Assembly (NCBI GenBank): GCA_003255025.1
Contig: QANY01008782.1
Location: 128,659-192,658 of the forward strand
Length of the DNA stretch: 64,000 nt
Origin: Datisca glomerata
Lineage: Eukaryota; Streptophyta; Magnoliopsida; Cucurbitales; Datiscaceae
Reading direction: 5' to 3'
Below, one piece after another: positions 47,402 to 58,754 of this stretch. Position numbers and translations under genes: made by a program. The notes beneath the pieces were generated by a model, which saw nothing but the letters and a program-made list of their open reading frames with translations, did not search any database and was not told where the DNA came from. Position 1 is the stretch's first letter. Each line of letters begins with the position of its first letter.

Positions 47402-48649
47402 ATGCTTACTCTTAAGTGCAACCAATTAATTGAGACTATGTCACCGGTGCTAAAACTAATGACTTACCTTGTGGAAATAATGAACATCATTGTTGCTACA
47501 TTTATTTGAAGTTGAAAGTAGAGAAAAAATTACAACTTTTCACAGTCCGTAAAATATTTTTTCAAATGTGTGAAGTTGTATTAAAAAAAAAGTAGTTTTA
47601 CATGTATCATCTGTAAAATGTTGTTTATGTGATATGAAGAGAGTCTGTAGTGAGTTTTCATTACATTCATAAAGATTACTTTAAAAAGTTGTAACTTAAG
47701 AAATTTCATAATTAGCGTTTATAAATTAATTATTTTTCTAAATTGACTAATTTTGCAAAATATTTATAAAGTAATTAATTTAGCACATGCATGTTCTAAA
47801 GTAGTTAAGTAATTAAAACGTTTATATATTAATTAATTTGTAACTTTTTTATCTATAAAGTTATATTAAACAGATGTAATTTGACAGTTGTCATCCATGA
47901 TATGTTGTTTTATATTTGTAAAGTTCTATTAAACAGATGTAATTTAAAAGTTATCATATTGAAGTAGTACATCATTTCATGTGTTTTAGAAAGGGTGTGG
48001 AATTTTTAACCTTAAACCAATAGAAATTTGATATGTGTAGATGTAATGGTTAAAGTTCTAATCAAACAGAAAATAGTTGGACAAAAACATAATAAAACAA
48101 AGTTTATCACCTCATTCTCCTTCATGAAAATAAGATCTTAGGTAAGGGAATTAATTAAGATATAAAGCAAAACTAAAACTATCCATTTGCTTGTGAAAGC
48201 AAAACTATTTCAGGAGTAATGTTCGTTATTCATGAAATTAAGATGTTAGGTAGAGGAATGTTAAAACATGTTATAGGAGGAGATTTGCATTATTTTGGTA
48301 CATATCTACTTAGATTGAGAGGATATTTAAGAAAAATGCAAGATTTTTGCCGGAGAAAATGAAAACGAACAGTCATGCATCTCGTGTGTTAAATTAAAAT
48401 AGAAATAACACTGTTGGCTTTTTAAAATTCCATTTGCTTGTGATCTATTATTTGCATTTATAATTTTTTACTATAATTAATTAACATATATATATATATA
48501 TATATTACAAGTTAGAAAAAGTCATTTTCTACGTTAGGACTTGTTTGATACATCAAATGCTATGCAAGATCGCCATGGCTCAATACTATTATAAGTTAGA
48601 TACGATTTATTAGACATGGTTAAATTTTTAAGAATAAAATCAATTTAAA
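47402..48649. other. Intergenic, AT-rich
   Basis: No gene. A 60-base tandem duplication lies at about 47866-47985. An AT run is at 48486-48505. Confidence 0.5.
47866..47985. repeat. Two-copy ~60-base tandem repeat
   Basis: TATAAAGTTATATTAAACAG and, 60 bases on, GTAAAGTTCTATTAAACAG both continue into ATGTAATTT, then AGTTxTCAT, at equal spacing. The copies are imperfect. Confidence 0.6.
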
Positions 48650-48957
48650 TTGCGGCCGTACAAAAATGTCTCTATACCGTGGTTTCAACCACCTTCTAAA
48701 GTATATATCACGGTTTGAAAACCGCTACTATATACTTGTGTGTATTGTCGCAACACATATATGTCGCTGGTTTAAATGTTTTTTACTAGAAGTTTGTTTT
48801 ACTCTGGCGATTTGAACCGCCAATATAACTAACGGGTGATTATTTGACATGTCCATATAAGATGGTTTGATCTACCATAAGAATATATTCTTATCGCAGG
48901 CGGTTACGGGCAACCAACGGTATTGGTTTTAATAAAACCGGTGGTTTTACTTGTGTA
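48650..48957. mobile_element. CACTA-like fragment with CGGTTT repeats
   Basis: Alternating inverted words such as CCGTGGTTTCAACCACC (48678), CACGGTTTGAAAACCG (48710), CGATTTGAACCGCC (48808) and AAAACCGGTGG (48936) mark a subterminal repeat region. The right end, read in reverse, is TACACAAGTAAAACCACCGG, similar to CACTA ends. It is non-coding. Confidence 0.45.
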
Positions 48958-49663
48958 TCCGGTATAGTCTATATCTTTGTATTATTATTACATTTATAAA
49001 GTTGGGTACATAAGTCTAAAATTATGACACGTGACATTACATTAACTCTCATCAATTCATGTGTCATTGAGTAATTAATGATATTACTATATTTTCTATT
49101 TAGATAAATATAATTAAATAATAAGCTTGGGGAATAAAGAATATTTGATCATGGATAAATGAAGAGTTGTTGAAATTAAAAAGAATTGGTAAGATGAAAA
49201 AGACATGAAAAAAATAAGAAAACAATAGTTTCCTAATAAAATTAAAGAGTTACAATTTGACAAAAAAAAAAGAGTTAGAAGCATACGTATATAAATACTA
49301 TATGTACCATATTCTATCGAAGCACTAATCCTCTTTGAACTTTCGAATTGCATGCTTCTATATTTTCAGGAAGAACATTCTCGGAAAAATTATTATTTTT
49401 AAAAATATGTAATTTACTCATATCATATTTTTTAGTTTTTTTTATGGTTCTTCTAATTTATCCTACTATTTCTAGAAGTGGGGATATGAGAAAATTTTTT
49501 TTTAGACAACTTAACTTTTACTTATTTTTTTAAAATTACTAATTTTTTATAACTTAAAATTATATTATGAAAGTAATTAAGTAGTTATTTAGTAGGTACT
49601 TTCTTTTAAGTTGTTAGATAATGATCTTACATTACATTATCATCATGGTAAAATATCACAATA
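48958..49663. other. Intergenic, AT-rich
   Basis: No gene or recognisable repeat. Several long T and A runs. Confidence 0.5.
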
Positions 49664-49668
49664 TAATA
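49664..49668. repeat. Left target duplication TAATA of solo LTR
   Basis: TAATA immediately precedes TGTAGATACTG and is repeated at 51991-51995. Confidence 0.85.
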
Positions 49669-49837
49669 TGTAGATACTGTATTTCGTCCGGTCCAATACT
49701 TTAAAAATATAAATTTTTTTGCTTATGTATGAAAAATAGCCCAATGTCTAAAAAATAAAAAAAATTGTCCAAGAACTAAAAATAAAAGAAAATGGAACAA
49801 AAAGACTAAATTTAAAAAAGTGAAGCTCTAACTTTGC

Positions 49838-49844
49838 CTATAAA
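49838..49844 (+). promoter_or_regulatory. TATA box of the solo LTR
   Basis: GCCTATAAATTGAGGGG is a strong plant TATA context about 170 bases inside the LTR. Purine-rich leader-like sequence (GAGAGATTTGTGAGAG) follows. It could still start transcription to the right. Confidence 0.6.
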
Positions 49845-50466
49845 TTGAGGGGAAGTCTTCACTTGAAATGAGAGATTTGTGAGAGTGAGGAAGAGAATAG
49901 ATTTTAGAGAGAGAAATAGAGGTCTTAAGAAAATAGTGAAAAAGAGAAAGAATGAGAGTTTTTATTTCTATTAATCTTTCATCTTCTCATTTTCTTTTTA
50001 TTAATGTAGTTCAAATCTCTTATATTTTAGCTTACAATATATTTTGTTCACTCTAATTAATCATCTCTCTTTTTTCATACTCATGTATTTGATATTTCTT
50101 TGTTTCATTTTCTATATATAGGTTTGTTTGCTCATTCTTTATCATTTCTCCTCCTTTTAATCTTAAATTTTATTTTCATATATTGTTTATCTCTCTACAA
50201 GTTTGATGATGAGATTTTTTTGTCATCAACAATCAATGAGAATGAGGATAAAATTTTGAGGGGTGTAAAATTAACTCAATGTGAATCAACCATTTAATGG
50301 GTTGAAAGTGTATATTTGATGAAAAGATCTCCTATGATAATTTCTCATACATAAAAATGCATAAAATCGAGAGTAAAACCCTTTATACAAGATTATGCAA
50401 ATATTGAAGTTTTGATTTTTTTATGTTCTTACAAGTCTTCTTTTTAAGTTTTGACCATCATTTTTT

Positions 50467-50860
50467 GTGACACATGTTTGAACTAGTTACCATCCATGAT
50501 CATTCCTAACAATGGAGGAAGAAAGGGAAAATGGTAATTAGTGAACTAAATGGTCCAAAATAAAAATATGATATATTTATATCCCAAACAAAAATTATTT
50601 TATTTTGAAAGTTTTATGGATTTTCTTTAGCGACACTTGTTTAAAGTAGTTACTATCCATGATCATTTCTATGCAATGAAGGAACAAAGGAAAAATAGTA
50701 ATTAGTGAACTAAGTAGTCCAAAATAAAAAATGATATATTTATATCCCAAATAAAATTATTTATTTATTTTTAGTGACACTTGTTTAAATTAGTTACCAT
50801 TCATGATCATTCTTTTGCTATTTGATCAGCATTCGGTGAAAAAAATAAAAAAATGGCAAC
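50467..50860 (+). repeat. Imperfect direct repeats, about 2.5 units, in the solo LTR
   Basis: Three blocks start with GxGACACxTGTTTxAA at about 50469, 50632 and 50776 and share TTACCATCCATGATCATT. The first two also share GTAATTAGTGAACTAA and ATGATATATTTATATCCCAAA. The spacings are about 163 and 144 bases. Confidence 0.8.
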
Positions 50861-51012
50861 TAATAGACAATGTAGTAAAAAAAACATGCTCATGCTAATT
50901 ATGTATGAAATTAAGTATTTTTTCATAGATTAATTTATTTTACACAAAAAATTTTAATTTATTTACAAAATTATATATATATATAAACGAAAATTAAAAA
51001 AAAAAAGACACA

Positions 51013-51090
51013 GGGTGACGTCACCCTCTGTCAAGTGACAGCGGGTGATGTCATCCTCTGTCAAGTGACAGCAGGTGATGTCATCCTCTA
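51013..51090. repeat. 30-base tandem repeat carrying palindromes
   Basis: Two full units and one partial unit start at 51013, 51043 and 51073. Unit one contains the perfect palindrome GGGTGACGTCACCC with the bZIP-type core TGACGTCA. In units two and three the core is TGATGTCA. Between the cores CTGTCAAGTGACAG is a second inverted repeat (CTGTCA and TGACAG). Confidence 0.9.
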
Positions 51091-51990
51091 TAATTTTTTT
51101 ATTTTTTTTATTTGAATTTTTATTTTATTTTATTTTGATTGTTTGTTTTTTTGTTGTTTACATTTTATTTTTATTTTTTTATGTTTGTTTATTTTTCTAT
51201 TTTTCATTATATATTATTGGTTTGTTTTAATTTATTTTTTTATATATTTTTAATTATTCCACTTCTTGTTTCATTATTTTCACTCCTACATATTCTTTTT
51301 TAAAATATATCATACATATTCATCATCTTTAACATTTATTTTCATTATTTTTTTATAGTTGTTATCTCTTCTTATTTATTTATGTATTATTGTCATATGT
51401 CAAGGTTGTATGTGATTATTATTTTATTATTTTATCATCAGAATTGACGTGCATAAATTAAAACCATAACAATTTGATTTAAATTTTATAAATTTTTTAT
51501 TTAGTTTTCACTAAAAAAAATCGATGACGGACTTTAGAATTTTGGGATACCAAATTTCTCAAACTACCGAGGTGAGAAGTTATTTTTAGGATACTGAGAG
51601 TAACTCCAATAACGCTTTGATTAAAACATAAATTTTTAATGATCTTTATACCACCCGTTGAAGGTAATTTATTTGCTTATTTTTACGATGCAAAATGTAC
51701 CAAATGAGACATTCAAAATTAAATTTTTATAACATTATTTAAAAAAAATTGGATAGTATTTGATTAAATTTGAAAACCATTTTTCATAATGGGCGGTGTG
51801 GGGTGCTAATACATTCCCACACGCAAATGACTCCCGAATCAACTTTAAATTTTCACAGACCAAAATATTTGATTTTAAATTTGGGTGACCAATCACACCC
51901 TAAAATGATTGGTGGCGACTCTGAATTTCTTTTTTTTTTTCAAAAAATGATTTTTCAATCACCGCTCCGCGTCGTATGTACGTTACGACA

Positions 51991-51995
51991 TAATA
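51991..51995. repeat. Right target duplication TAATA of solo LTR
   Basis: Exact partner of 49664-49668. Confidence 0.85.
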
Positions 51996-52864
51996 TATAG
52001 CATAATTTGTTCCCATAATGATCAATAATGAATGGAAAATGGATATTTCTAAAAGCAATTTGATAAGAGAGAAAATAATTGATTTTTTCATCCTACTAAG
52101 TCCAAACCATTGGGACCCCTTACATTATTCTAACCAGGAAGCACTAGAGATCTAAAAAATGCATAGCTCTTCTCCAGTAGGAGAACTAATTAGATACTTA
52201 CCTAAACTAGTAAGTCTTTAAGCGAATCCTACATTTGCCTCAAGATATTGGACTCTAAATAAAAAATAATGTATAATAACATGTATCAACTTACATATTA
52301 CACAAATTCCTATACAATTTTCAATTGAAGGTGTTGCACTTAAATGACATGACTAATAAAAGATATACATTATTTTTTAAGAATAATGCTATTGAAATAT
52401 AATTGGTCTTCTTTAATTATTGTTCTAATTGATATCATTACTTTTATTTCTCAACTTGAGCCTAAATCTTTCATAGAGGTAAAAAAAATAGTATTGGATA
52501 GTTGTTATGCAAGAAGAACTTAATCAATTTAAAATAAATAAATGTATGTGAACTTGTTCCTAAACCCTCTAATCATAGGGGTAAAATTGAGAAAAAGACA
52601 TGTGTCGGTGTCAAATAAACAAGCATTTGACGGTTATGGAGGTTTGTGGTGGATGGAAAAATTTTAGAGACTAATAGGGACGCGATTAAAATTTAGAAGA
52701 GTAAATTAATTTTACGTCAAACTGCATGAGAGTTTTATGATGCTAAACCAATTATAAAATAGATATAGTTTTTGGAGGGATCCAATCGAATTTTAATTGG
52801 TATTTGCATATTTTTTTAACCCTCCAACTGTTATTAATCATGTAAATCGTAATGCTCATGGTTA
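51996..52864. other. Intergenic, nothing recognised
   Basis: AT-rich sequence without a supported gene. A small hairpin TTCTCC-AGTA-GGAGAA lies near 52172-52187. Confidence 0.5.
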
Positions 52865-53450
52865 TAATTAAGATATTGATTTCATAATCTTTGTTAAATA
52901 TTTTTTTATATTTTTAAACATAAATCGATGCTAGCATGTCCAAGTCTTTTATGCCATAACCAACTCTCATTGTCAAAAATAAGAAAATATTTTTCATTAT
53001 GATTTTGGAAATCACTTAGACTAAAATTGTATACATTTTGGTCATTTTGTCCAACAAATAAAACTTTTTTTTACGCTTTATCTATAATTAGATAAAAATC
53101 TTTTAAAAAAGTTATTCTGTAATTTTTATCACAAAGTTGACTTATGATAAGTATATTATGTTTAAGACCATCAATAAATAGAACTTTTATATAGCATGAG
53201 AGGATTCTTACTTACGGAATCAATGCCAATGATTTTTCATTCTCGTCATCTCCAAATGTGACATGTCCTTTATTTCGATAAATTTGAGTGAGTTTTGATT
53301 CATCATTGGTCATGTGTCTCGAACTTCACTATCAAGATATCATTAATCTTTTTTCTTAATGTGACATTATCTTCTAGTGTCATGAAACACATGTTTGTAA
53401 CTTCATCTTCATCGCCATTGGTCTCATCTCAAGTTACCTTGAATGTTCTT
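52865..53450 (-). pseudogene. Copia-E pre-integrase and protease-region remnant
   Basis: On the minus strand the segment DNESWLWHKRLGHASIDL (about 52925-52980) is the start of a copia pre-integrase domain. Broken protease-region text lies to its right up to the gag tail. The element is cut off at about 52865, and integrase, reverse transcriptase and RNase H are missing. Confidence 0.7.
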
Positions 53451-54370
53451 CTTTTGAACTTTTTTGGGGCATTACTTAGATTTGAACAATCAGCTTTAAT
53501 GTGTTCAGGCCTTTTGCATTCATAACCCGTGAGTGTGGCTCAACGTATTTTTTTGTCATCTTTTCTTGAAGCATTTTTTCCTTATACTTAGGGCTTTCTT
53601 GAATCGTCTAGTTTGTAGGGCTATGTCATATTCCTCATCATAGTCATCCTTCTCATTATCATAATTTTCAAGTGTTGATTTTAGGGCAATTTTCTTCTTC
53701 GTCATTTTTGTTTTGGCTTATTTCATGCTTCATCAATGAGCAAATAAGTTCTTCAAGGGGAATTGTGTTGAGATCTTTTATTTCTTAGATGGCAGTCACC
53801 TTAGCCCCCCAATTCTTTAGTAGAGATCTAAGATTTTTTCTTACCATTTTAACATTAGAATATGTCTTACAAAGAGATTTCAAGCCATTAATAATATCGA
53901 TGAAACGAGTAAACATATCATGAACATATTCATCATACTTTATTTTAAATAATTCATAACAATGAACAATCATGCTAATTTTAGATTGTATAACTTGATT
54001 TATGCATTCGTGTGTGATTTTAACATGCGCCATATAGATTTAGTAAATTCACATGTAGAAATTTTATTACATTCAATTTTATCAAGAGCACAAAACAAAA
54101 TATTTATCGCTTTAGCATTAAAAGAAATTTTATTTTTATCATCATCATTCCATTCACTATTTGATTTAGCAATATTTCTATGATCCAAAGTTTTGAAAAG
54201 GACATGAGCACCATTTTCAACAACATCTCATAAAACATAGTCAATCAATTGAATATAAATCATCGTTCTTGCTTTCTAATAAGTATAATCATTACCATTA
54301 GAAAATGGAGGTCTAATAGTAGATTGGCCTTTAATTAAAGAGTCACTCATGGATGTCATAACTCAAGACA
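53451..54370 (-). pseudogene. Copia-E gag (UBN2 type)
   Basis: Two open pieces together give the gag of a SIRE/Maximus-like copia element. 54000-54188 reads NSEWNDDDKNKISFNAKAIN and ILFCALDKIE. 53785-54033 reads MIVHCYELFKIKYDEYVHDM, FTRFIDIINGLKSL and KNWGAKVTAI. Further left lies LNTIPLEELICSLMKHEI, then a zinc knuckle at about 53480-53520 (ECKRPEHIKADC) whose first Cys is lost. Two frames are involved, so at least one shift is present. Confidence 0.88.
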
Positions 54371-54397
54371 ATTAAGTCTTATTGTATAGAGTACCAA

Positions 54398-54409
54398 TAT
54401 CTGATACCA
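54398..54409 (-). other. Copia-E primer binding site
   Basis: The minus strand reads TGGTATCAGATA, matching the initiator-methionine tRNA site in its first ten bases, two bases after the LTR end. Confidence 0.8.
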
Positions 54410-54411
54410 AT

Positions 54412-55631
54412 TATAGGATTGATATGGTAGCCTAAGAGAGTGGCTGAATTGCATGATCGTGTTCAAATTAAAAGATTTTCGCGCTCAAGTGAAAAATGAA
54501 TGTTCAATAATAAATTCAAAATTTTACGAGTTTAATGCTTGAAAATATAAATAAATAAGTACTAGATAAAAATGTTAAAGTAAATAATGCTTGTGGAAAC
54601 TTAAAGTGCAGAAATTAAGTGTGGAAATTAAGTGCATATAAAAAGTGCAGAAAATTAAAGTGCAAAAAATAATTAGCAAAAATTAAAAAGAGAAGAGAGA
54701 GAAAAAGATAGGAACACAATATTTTTACGTGGTTTGAGAATTTATTTTCCCGCGTCCACGCTCCCCCTAGAGATTTTTTAACTCATGATTTTTTAAGAGT
54801 GAAGACCAAACCTTATAAACATAATTAGTTTATCGATGCCAACTAAACCGCACAAGACTATGTGTTTCGAGATTAAGTGATATCTTACGACAAATCTCTC
54901 AAAATAGTAGAATCTTCCATTTGAGCTCATAAAAAAGTATTTTGCTCAGTCAAGAAATTTGCAAGTATAGAGTTCAAAATATTAAAAGTGATTTAGGAGA
55001 TTTTTAGGAGCAAGTCTTTTAGTTATGAAATTGTATTTTGTGAAGAGAAATATGGTGTATTAGTATAGGAGATGGAGGTTAAGGTTTAGGAATGAAATTT
55101 TCAATTCTAAATTTAGACACAAGAAAAGATACTCCATTTACTAAGGAGAATAACCATTGACGAAAAAAGCAAAGAATACTCCTACCCAAATAACACTATA
55201 TGGAAAAAACTAGTTCAATAAACTCCATGTCTATTTATCTACTTGAAATTGAAACTTACATTGTTTGTGATTTGTTATTATCTTCATCTCATGTATTTTA
55301 TCTATTGTGGAAGAGAGGATATGATTTTTGGTGTTAGGTTCTTACAGATGGAGACTTGATTTAAGGATAGGTATCCCTAAATAAATTGACCTTTAATAAA
55401 GGTAAATAAAATGTGTAAGTTCCTAATAAAGCTCGTGTGACTCTAAATATCTTTATGATCTTCAATCTTTTTGTTTTATTGATCTCTTGATTGAAATTAA
55501 TATCTTCATGATCTTCAATCTACATGTTTTATGGTGTTTCCCAATAACTTATGCAAACTTGAATAAATTTATTAGTAACTTGAATATTTTATTATCAATA
55601 AAAGTTATATCATAGAAATATATGGCTAACA
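54412..55631 (-). mobile_element. Copia-E 5' LTR
   Basis: On the minus strand it begins TGTTAGCCATATATTTC (55631) and runs about 1220 bases to the primer site. The words ACACAATATTTTTACGTGG and CCGCGTCCACGCTCCCC near 54713-54770 are typical of SIRE/Maximus-type LTRs. The terminal CA appears mutated. There is no partner LTR because the element is cut at 52865. Confidence 0.72.
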
Positions 55632-55830
55632 CTAACTCCCCTACAAAATGTGGGGTCACCCTGGAGCTAGCTCCAAGGACCATGTGTTGGACTTCTAAAC
55701 CACATAAGTTTTCCTTAAACTTTTTCAACGTGGGACAATGAATTCTCACACCTTAGGCTGAACACTTTTCATTCACACTCTCAAATCTTCCTTTCTCCTT
55801 TTCCACTAAAATTTCAGCAGGTTTTGCATG
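55632..55830 (-). mobile_element. Copia-D-like LTR fragment
   Basis: CCCCTACAAAATGTGGGG, GGACCATGTG, CGTGGGACAATGAATTCTCAC and CATTCACACTCTC match 38265-38460 of the Copia-D LTR in order, with small gaps. It is the remnant into which, or beside which, Copia-E landed. Confidence 0.65.
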
Positions 55831-56692
55831 CAATAAACAGAGAGAATGAATGAGTGGTTGGTAGGAGTTCATAATGACTTCTTTTTTTTTTTTTTGCAAA
55901 TCCCAATTGTGGTCCTCAACATTAGTACTTGCGATTTTAAAGGGTGGAAAGCTAGATTCTTTAACATTGATTTCAGAAGAAAGTATTGGTGGTCTGGTTG
56001 TTATGATTTTTTATATTTGATTTTATGGTAAAAAATGATTCATCTCAGTTATAGCGCAAGAAGGAAAAAAATAAAGAAAATGGAGGGTGTAGATTATATA
56101 TATATCTGTGTGTGTGTTACATCGTGTATAATTCTTTATATATATCGTATAACATTTTATAGGACTTTCTATATTAGATTAATCAAAAGTCTTCTTGTAC
56201 GTGTGTGTATAAACACATATATATCTTTGTGTGCGTGTGCGCGCGTGCGTGGATAGATATCATCTTCTGCATCCAGAATCCGCACGCGATAGCTCTACCT
56301 AGCGTGGAACTGACGTGCAAGCGAAGCACTATTGGCGACAATAAATATTTTTTACACAAGATAGGGCGCTAGAGACTTGAACTTTCTATCCAACAAATTC
56401 CTCCCATTACTCACTCCACCACTTAAAAATGGAAAGAACAAACAAGAAAGCAGGCAGTCCTTAGGAAACGGAAAAGGGAGGCAAGGAAGTTCATGGCAGG
56501 CATAAACGAAAGACATTATATCGATGTCCGCCCCTCTTTGACTAGATGAAAAATGTAATCCTAGCTTATCTATCCTGCCTTCCACGAAACCTACTAGGAA
56601 AAAAGAAAGGGCAAGAAAATGATTCCTTATTTATTACACTCAAAGTAAACGAAGAAAAAGAGCAAGAGCGGATAATCTTAGGATACAAATAA
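55831..56692. other. Intergenic with microsatellites
   Basis: AT and TG/CG dinucleotide runs lie at 56095-56120 and 56220-56250. From 56340 to 56660 the composition changes to purine-rich, GC-richer sequence with no recognised gene. A 77-codon minus-strand frame at 56352-56585 has no family resemblance. Confidence 0.4.
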
Positions 56693-56717
56693 TTATATAT
56701 ATATATATATATATATA
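56693..56717. repeat. (AT)n run at the edge of EPRV-2
   Basis: About 12 AT units lie directly beside the left end of the pararetrovirus copy. Confidence 0.9.
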
Positions 56718-56739
56718 ATTTAAAAAAAGTTATGGAAAC

Positions 56740-57440
56740 AAGTATTTAAATGTCTATTGAAAGAGAAATAAAACTTACAAGTATTCAAAATTTGATTTGC
56801 AACTATTATTTAGTGCTCCGACTCACTAATTAATGTTGGAAGAAGCAATAAAAGATTACAGAAGAGGAGAAAGAATAAAACTTTGTTTTTCAAAACAAGT
56901 TTTTCTCTCAAAATGAGTATGAGTGAAAACCAAATTAAGAATCACAAATGGGAGAAGACAATCTATTTATAGGCAAAGACAGTGGAATTAATCGGGAACT
57001 CATCACTAACATGCACTATTCTTTTCTACTTAAAGTAAAACATTTTACATTACAACTTTTGACTAAATAAAAAAATAGGACAAATAGTTGTCTAATATTT
57101 AGACAACTTGCACAATAATTTCACAAGAAGACAAAATACAAATATTCCTTGATAATTACTATCTTGAAAATTGTATCTTGATTATTGCTTCATGTTGGAG
57201 AAGTCATAATTGAATTCTTGAATATTATCATGACTATTGCTTCATGTTGAAGAGTCATCATGATATTTGAAATTTCTATTCCTTTAAATTTCCTGATTCC
57301 TTGATTATTCCATCATTGGTATTTTTCCACGGATAAATTCATCTATTCAATCATTGATTATTCTGAAGATTTGGCGATTTTGCCAAAAGAAGATTAATTT
57401 TTCCTTTTCTTTTTCTTCTTTTCCTTTCCTTTCCTTTTCT
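56740..57440 (-). promoter_or_regulatory. EPRV-2 viral intergenic region with TATA box
   Basis: The minus strand reads TTTGCCTATAAATAGATTG, with the TATA box at 56964-56971, followed by a leader-like stretch. It is placed after the last viral frame, as the full-length promoter of caulimovirids is. The 57400-57450 stretch is a purine-rich tract on the minus strand. Any transcript would run left out of the viral copy. Confidence 0.6.
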
Positions 57441-58754
57441 TTCTTTTTTTATTTATTCATCATCATTGAGTTTCATGTCATCAAATGGGTATTGTGCATC
57501 TCGAAATGCTTCATAAGCCCATTGTAGTAAGACAAGACCCTTTTGGGTATTTTGATCCTTCGATTGTTGAAGGGTAGTCCTTTTGGTAGATTAGATATTT
57601 GGCTTAATTGAGTGGCTTGACTCCATAGATGACTCAGAGTCAAAATTATTATTGTCTTCTAAAAGGAGAAGCATCTTTTAAATCAATTCTTGCTTAAACC
57701 TGAATTTAGATTTTGTGGCTTTTGATTTTCTCTTTGAAGTGGGTTTGGATTCTTTGGATGAGTTTGAATTAAATTGTCTGATTTATGGATTTGAGTTAAT
57801 GGGCTCATTAATTTTTAATGGGGTTTCGTCAAAAGGATTTGCCAATTTTGGGTTTAGGATGGATATTTACAAATTCATGGTTAATGGAAGCAATGATTTT
57901 GTGAGTATTAAACTTGTCCAATATTTAACATAATATTTTCGGGTGAGGATTCCATCTTCAATTGCATATCGTCATTTTAGGATCCAGGGTATTTTGTATT
58001 TGTTTGAGAAATATAGGAGTTGAGGGAAGGAAGCCTCAATTGGTGAAGACTTGTAAATGTTTAGAAATAAATTAAAATATTGTTAAAAATCTATTGAAAA
58101 TAGTTCTAGGATAGGACCGTGAATGGACCACCATCTAAAGAGCCAATTTGAAAAATCAATTTTAAAATTTTTATCAAAATTTAAAAACCAAGAGTGAGAA
58201 AAATCAGTATTTTGATGCAAGAAGATTGTATAGCAAAGTATCAATATAATCAAAATAATTATATTATTTTTTATTTAAAATCGTTTTAAAAGCTGAAGGA
58301 TGAGCCTTCCAGCCTTCTATCGTCACAATTTTAAGAATATCAAAGAAAAGATAGAGACTCTTTCCTTCAAGATTTTTAATTGAGTTAATATTTATGAATT
58401 TGGTTTCCAAGTAAATGTCTATGTAGAAACTGAAATTTTTGTCCTTGTGTCCAGGGACATAGTGAAAATCAAGAATGAAATGGGCTTTTGTAATTTGAAC
58501 ATGATATTTTATATGAGCAAATAAAGGCTCAATATGAAAGAGATTATTGCTTGAATTTTTTTCGGAGGGGATGATTTTTTATATTTTGTGATTTCTTGAT
58601 TGAGAGATTGGGTATCAAAATGTTGAGATATTGAACAATTGTCTAATTGATTGACAAATGCTGATTGTAATTGAGTCTGATGGACCCAATAATTTATAAT
58701 AGTTCTTGGCTAGGAGAAGAATACTCCAATTTAATTTGGGTCTTAAGGGACAAT
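57441..58754 (-). pseudogene. EPRV-2 downstream open-frame remnant
   Basis: The end of this frame is readable just left of 57560 on the minus strand, with the stop near 57463. The middle (about 58270-58560) is a long, mostly open stretch. I do not recognise a domain. The matching part of EPRV-1 is 33673-34905. Confidence 0.55.

Larger units (their letters stand above)
49669..51990 (+). mobile_element. Solo LTR, Ty3/gypsy (Tat/Ogre type)
   Basis: A 2322-base unit starting TGTAGATACTGTATTTCGTCC, a typical Tat-lineage LTR start, and ending CGTTACGACA, flanked by TAATA on both sides. Near the end it has the words GGTGCTAATACATTCCC and TGGTGGCGACTCTGAATTT known from this LTR group. A TATA box lies 170 bases in. 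No primer site or coding region adjoins, so the internal part was lost by recombination between two LTRs. Confidence 0.88.

Noticed and set aside
51013..51090. Short regularly spaced repeats resembling a CRISPR-like array
   Set aside because: The repeats are head to tail with no unique spacers and lie inside a plant LTR.
54390..54460. Considered as a tRNA or tRNA-derived SINE because of GATACCAATTATAGG
   Set aside because: No cloverleaf or A/B boxes; it is the complement of a copia primer binding site and LTR end.
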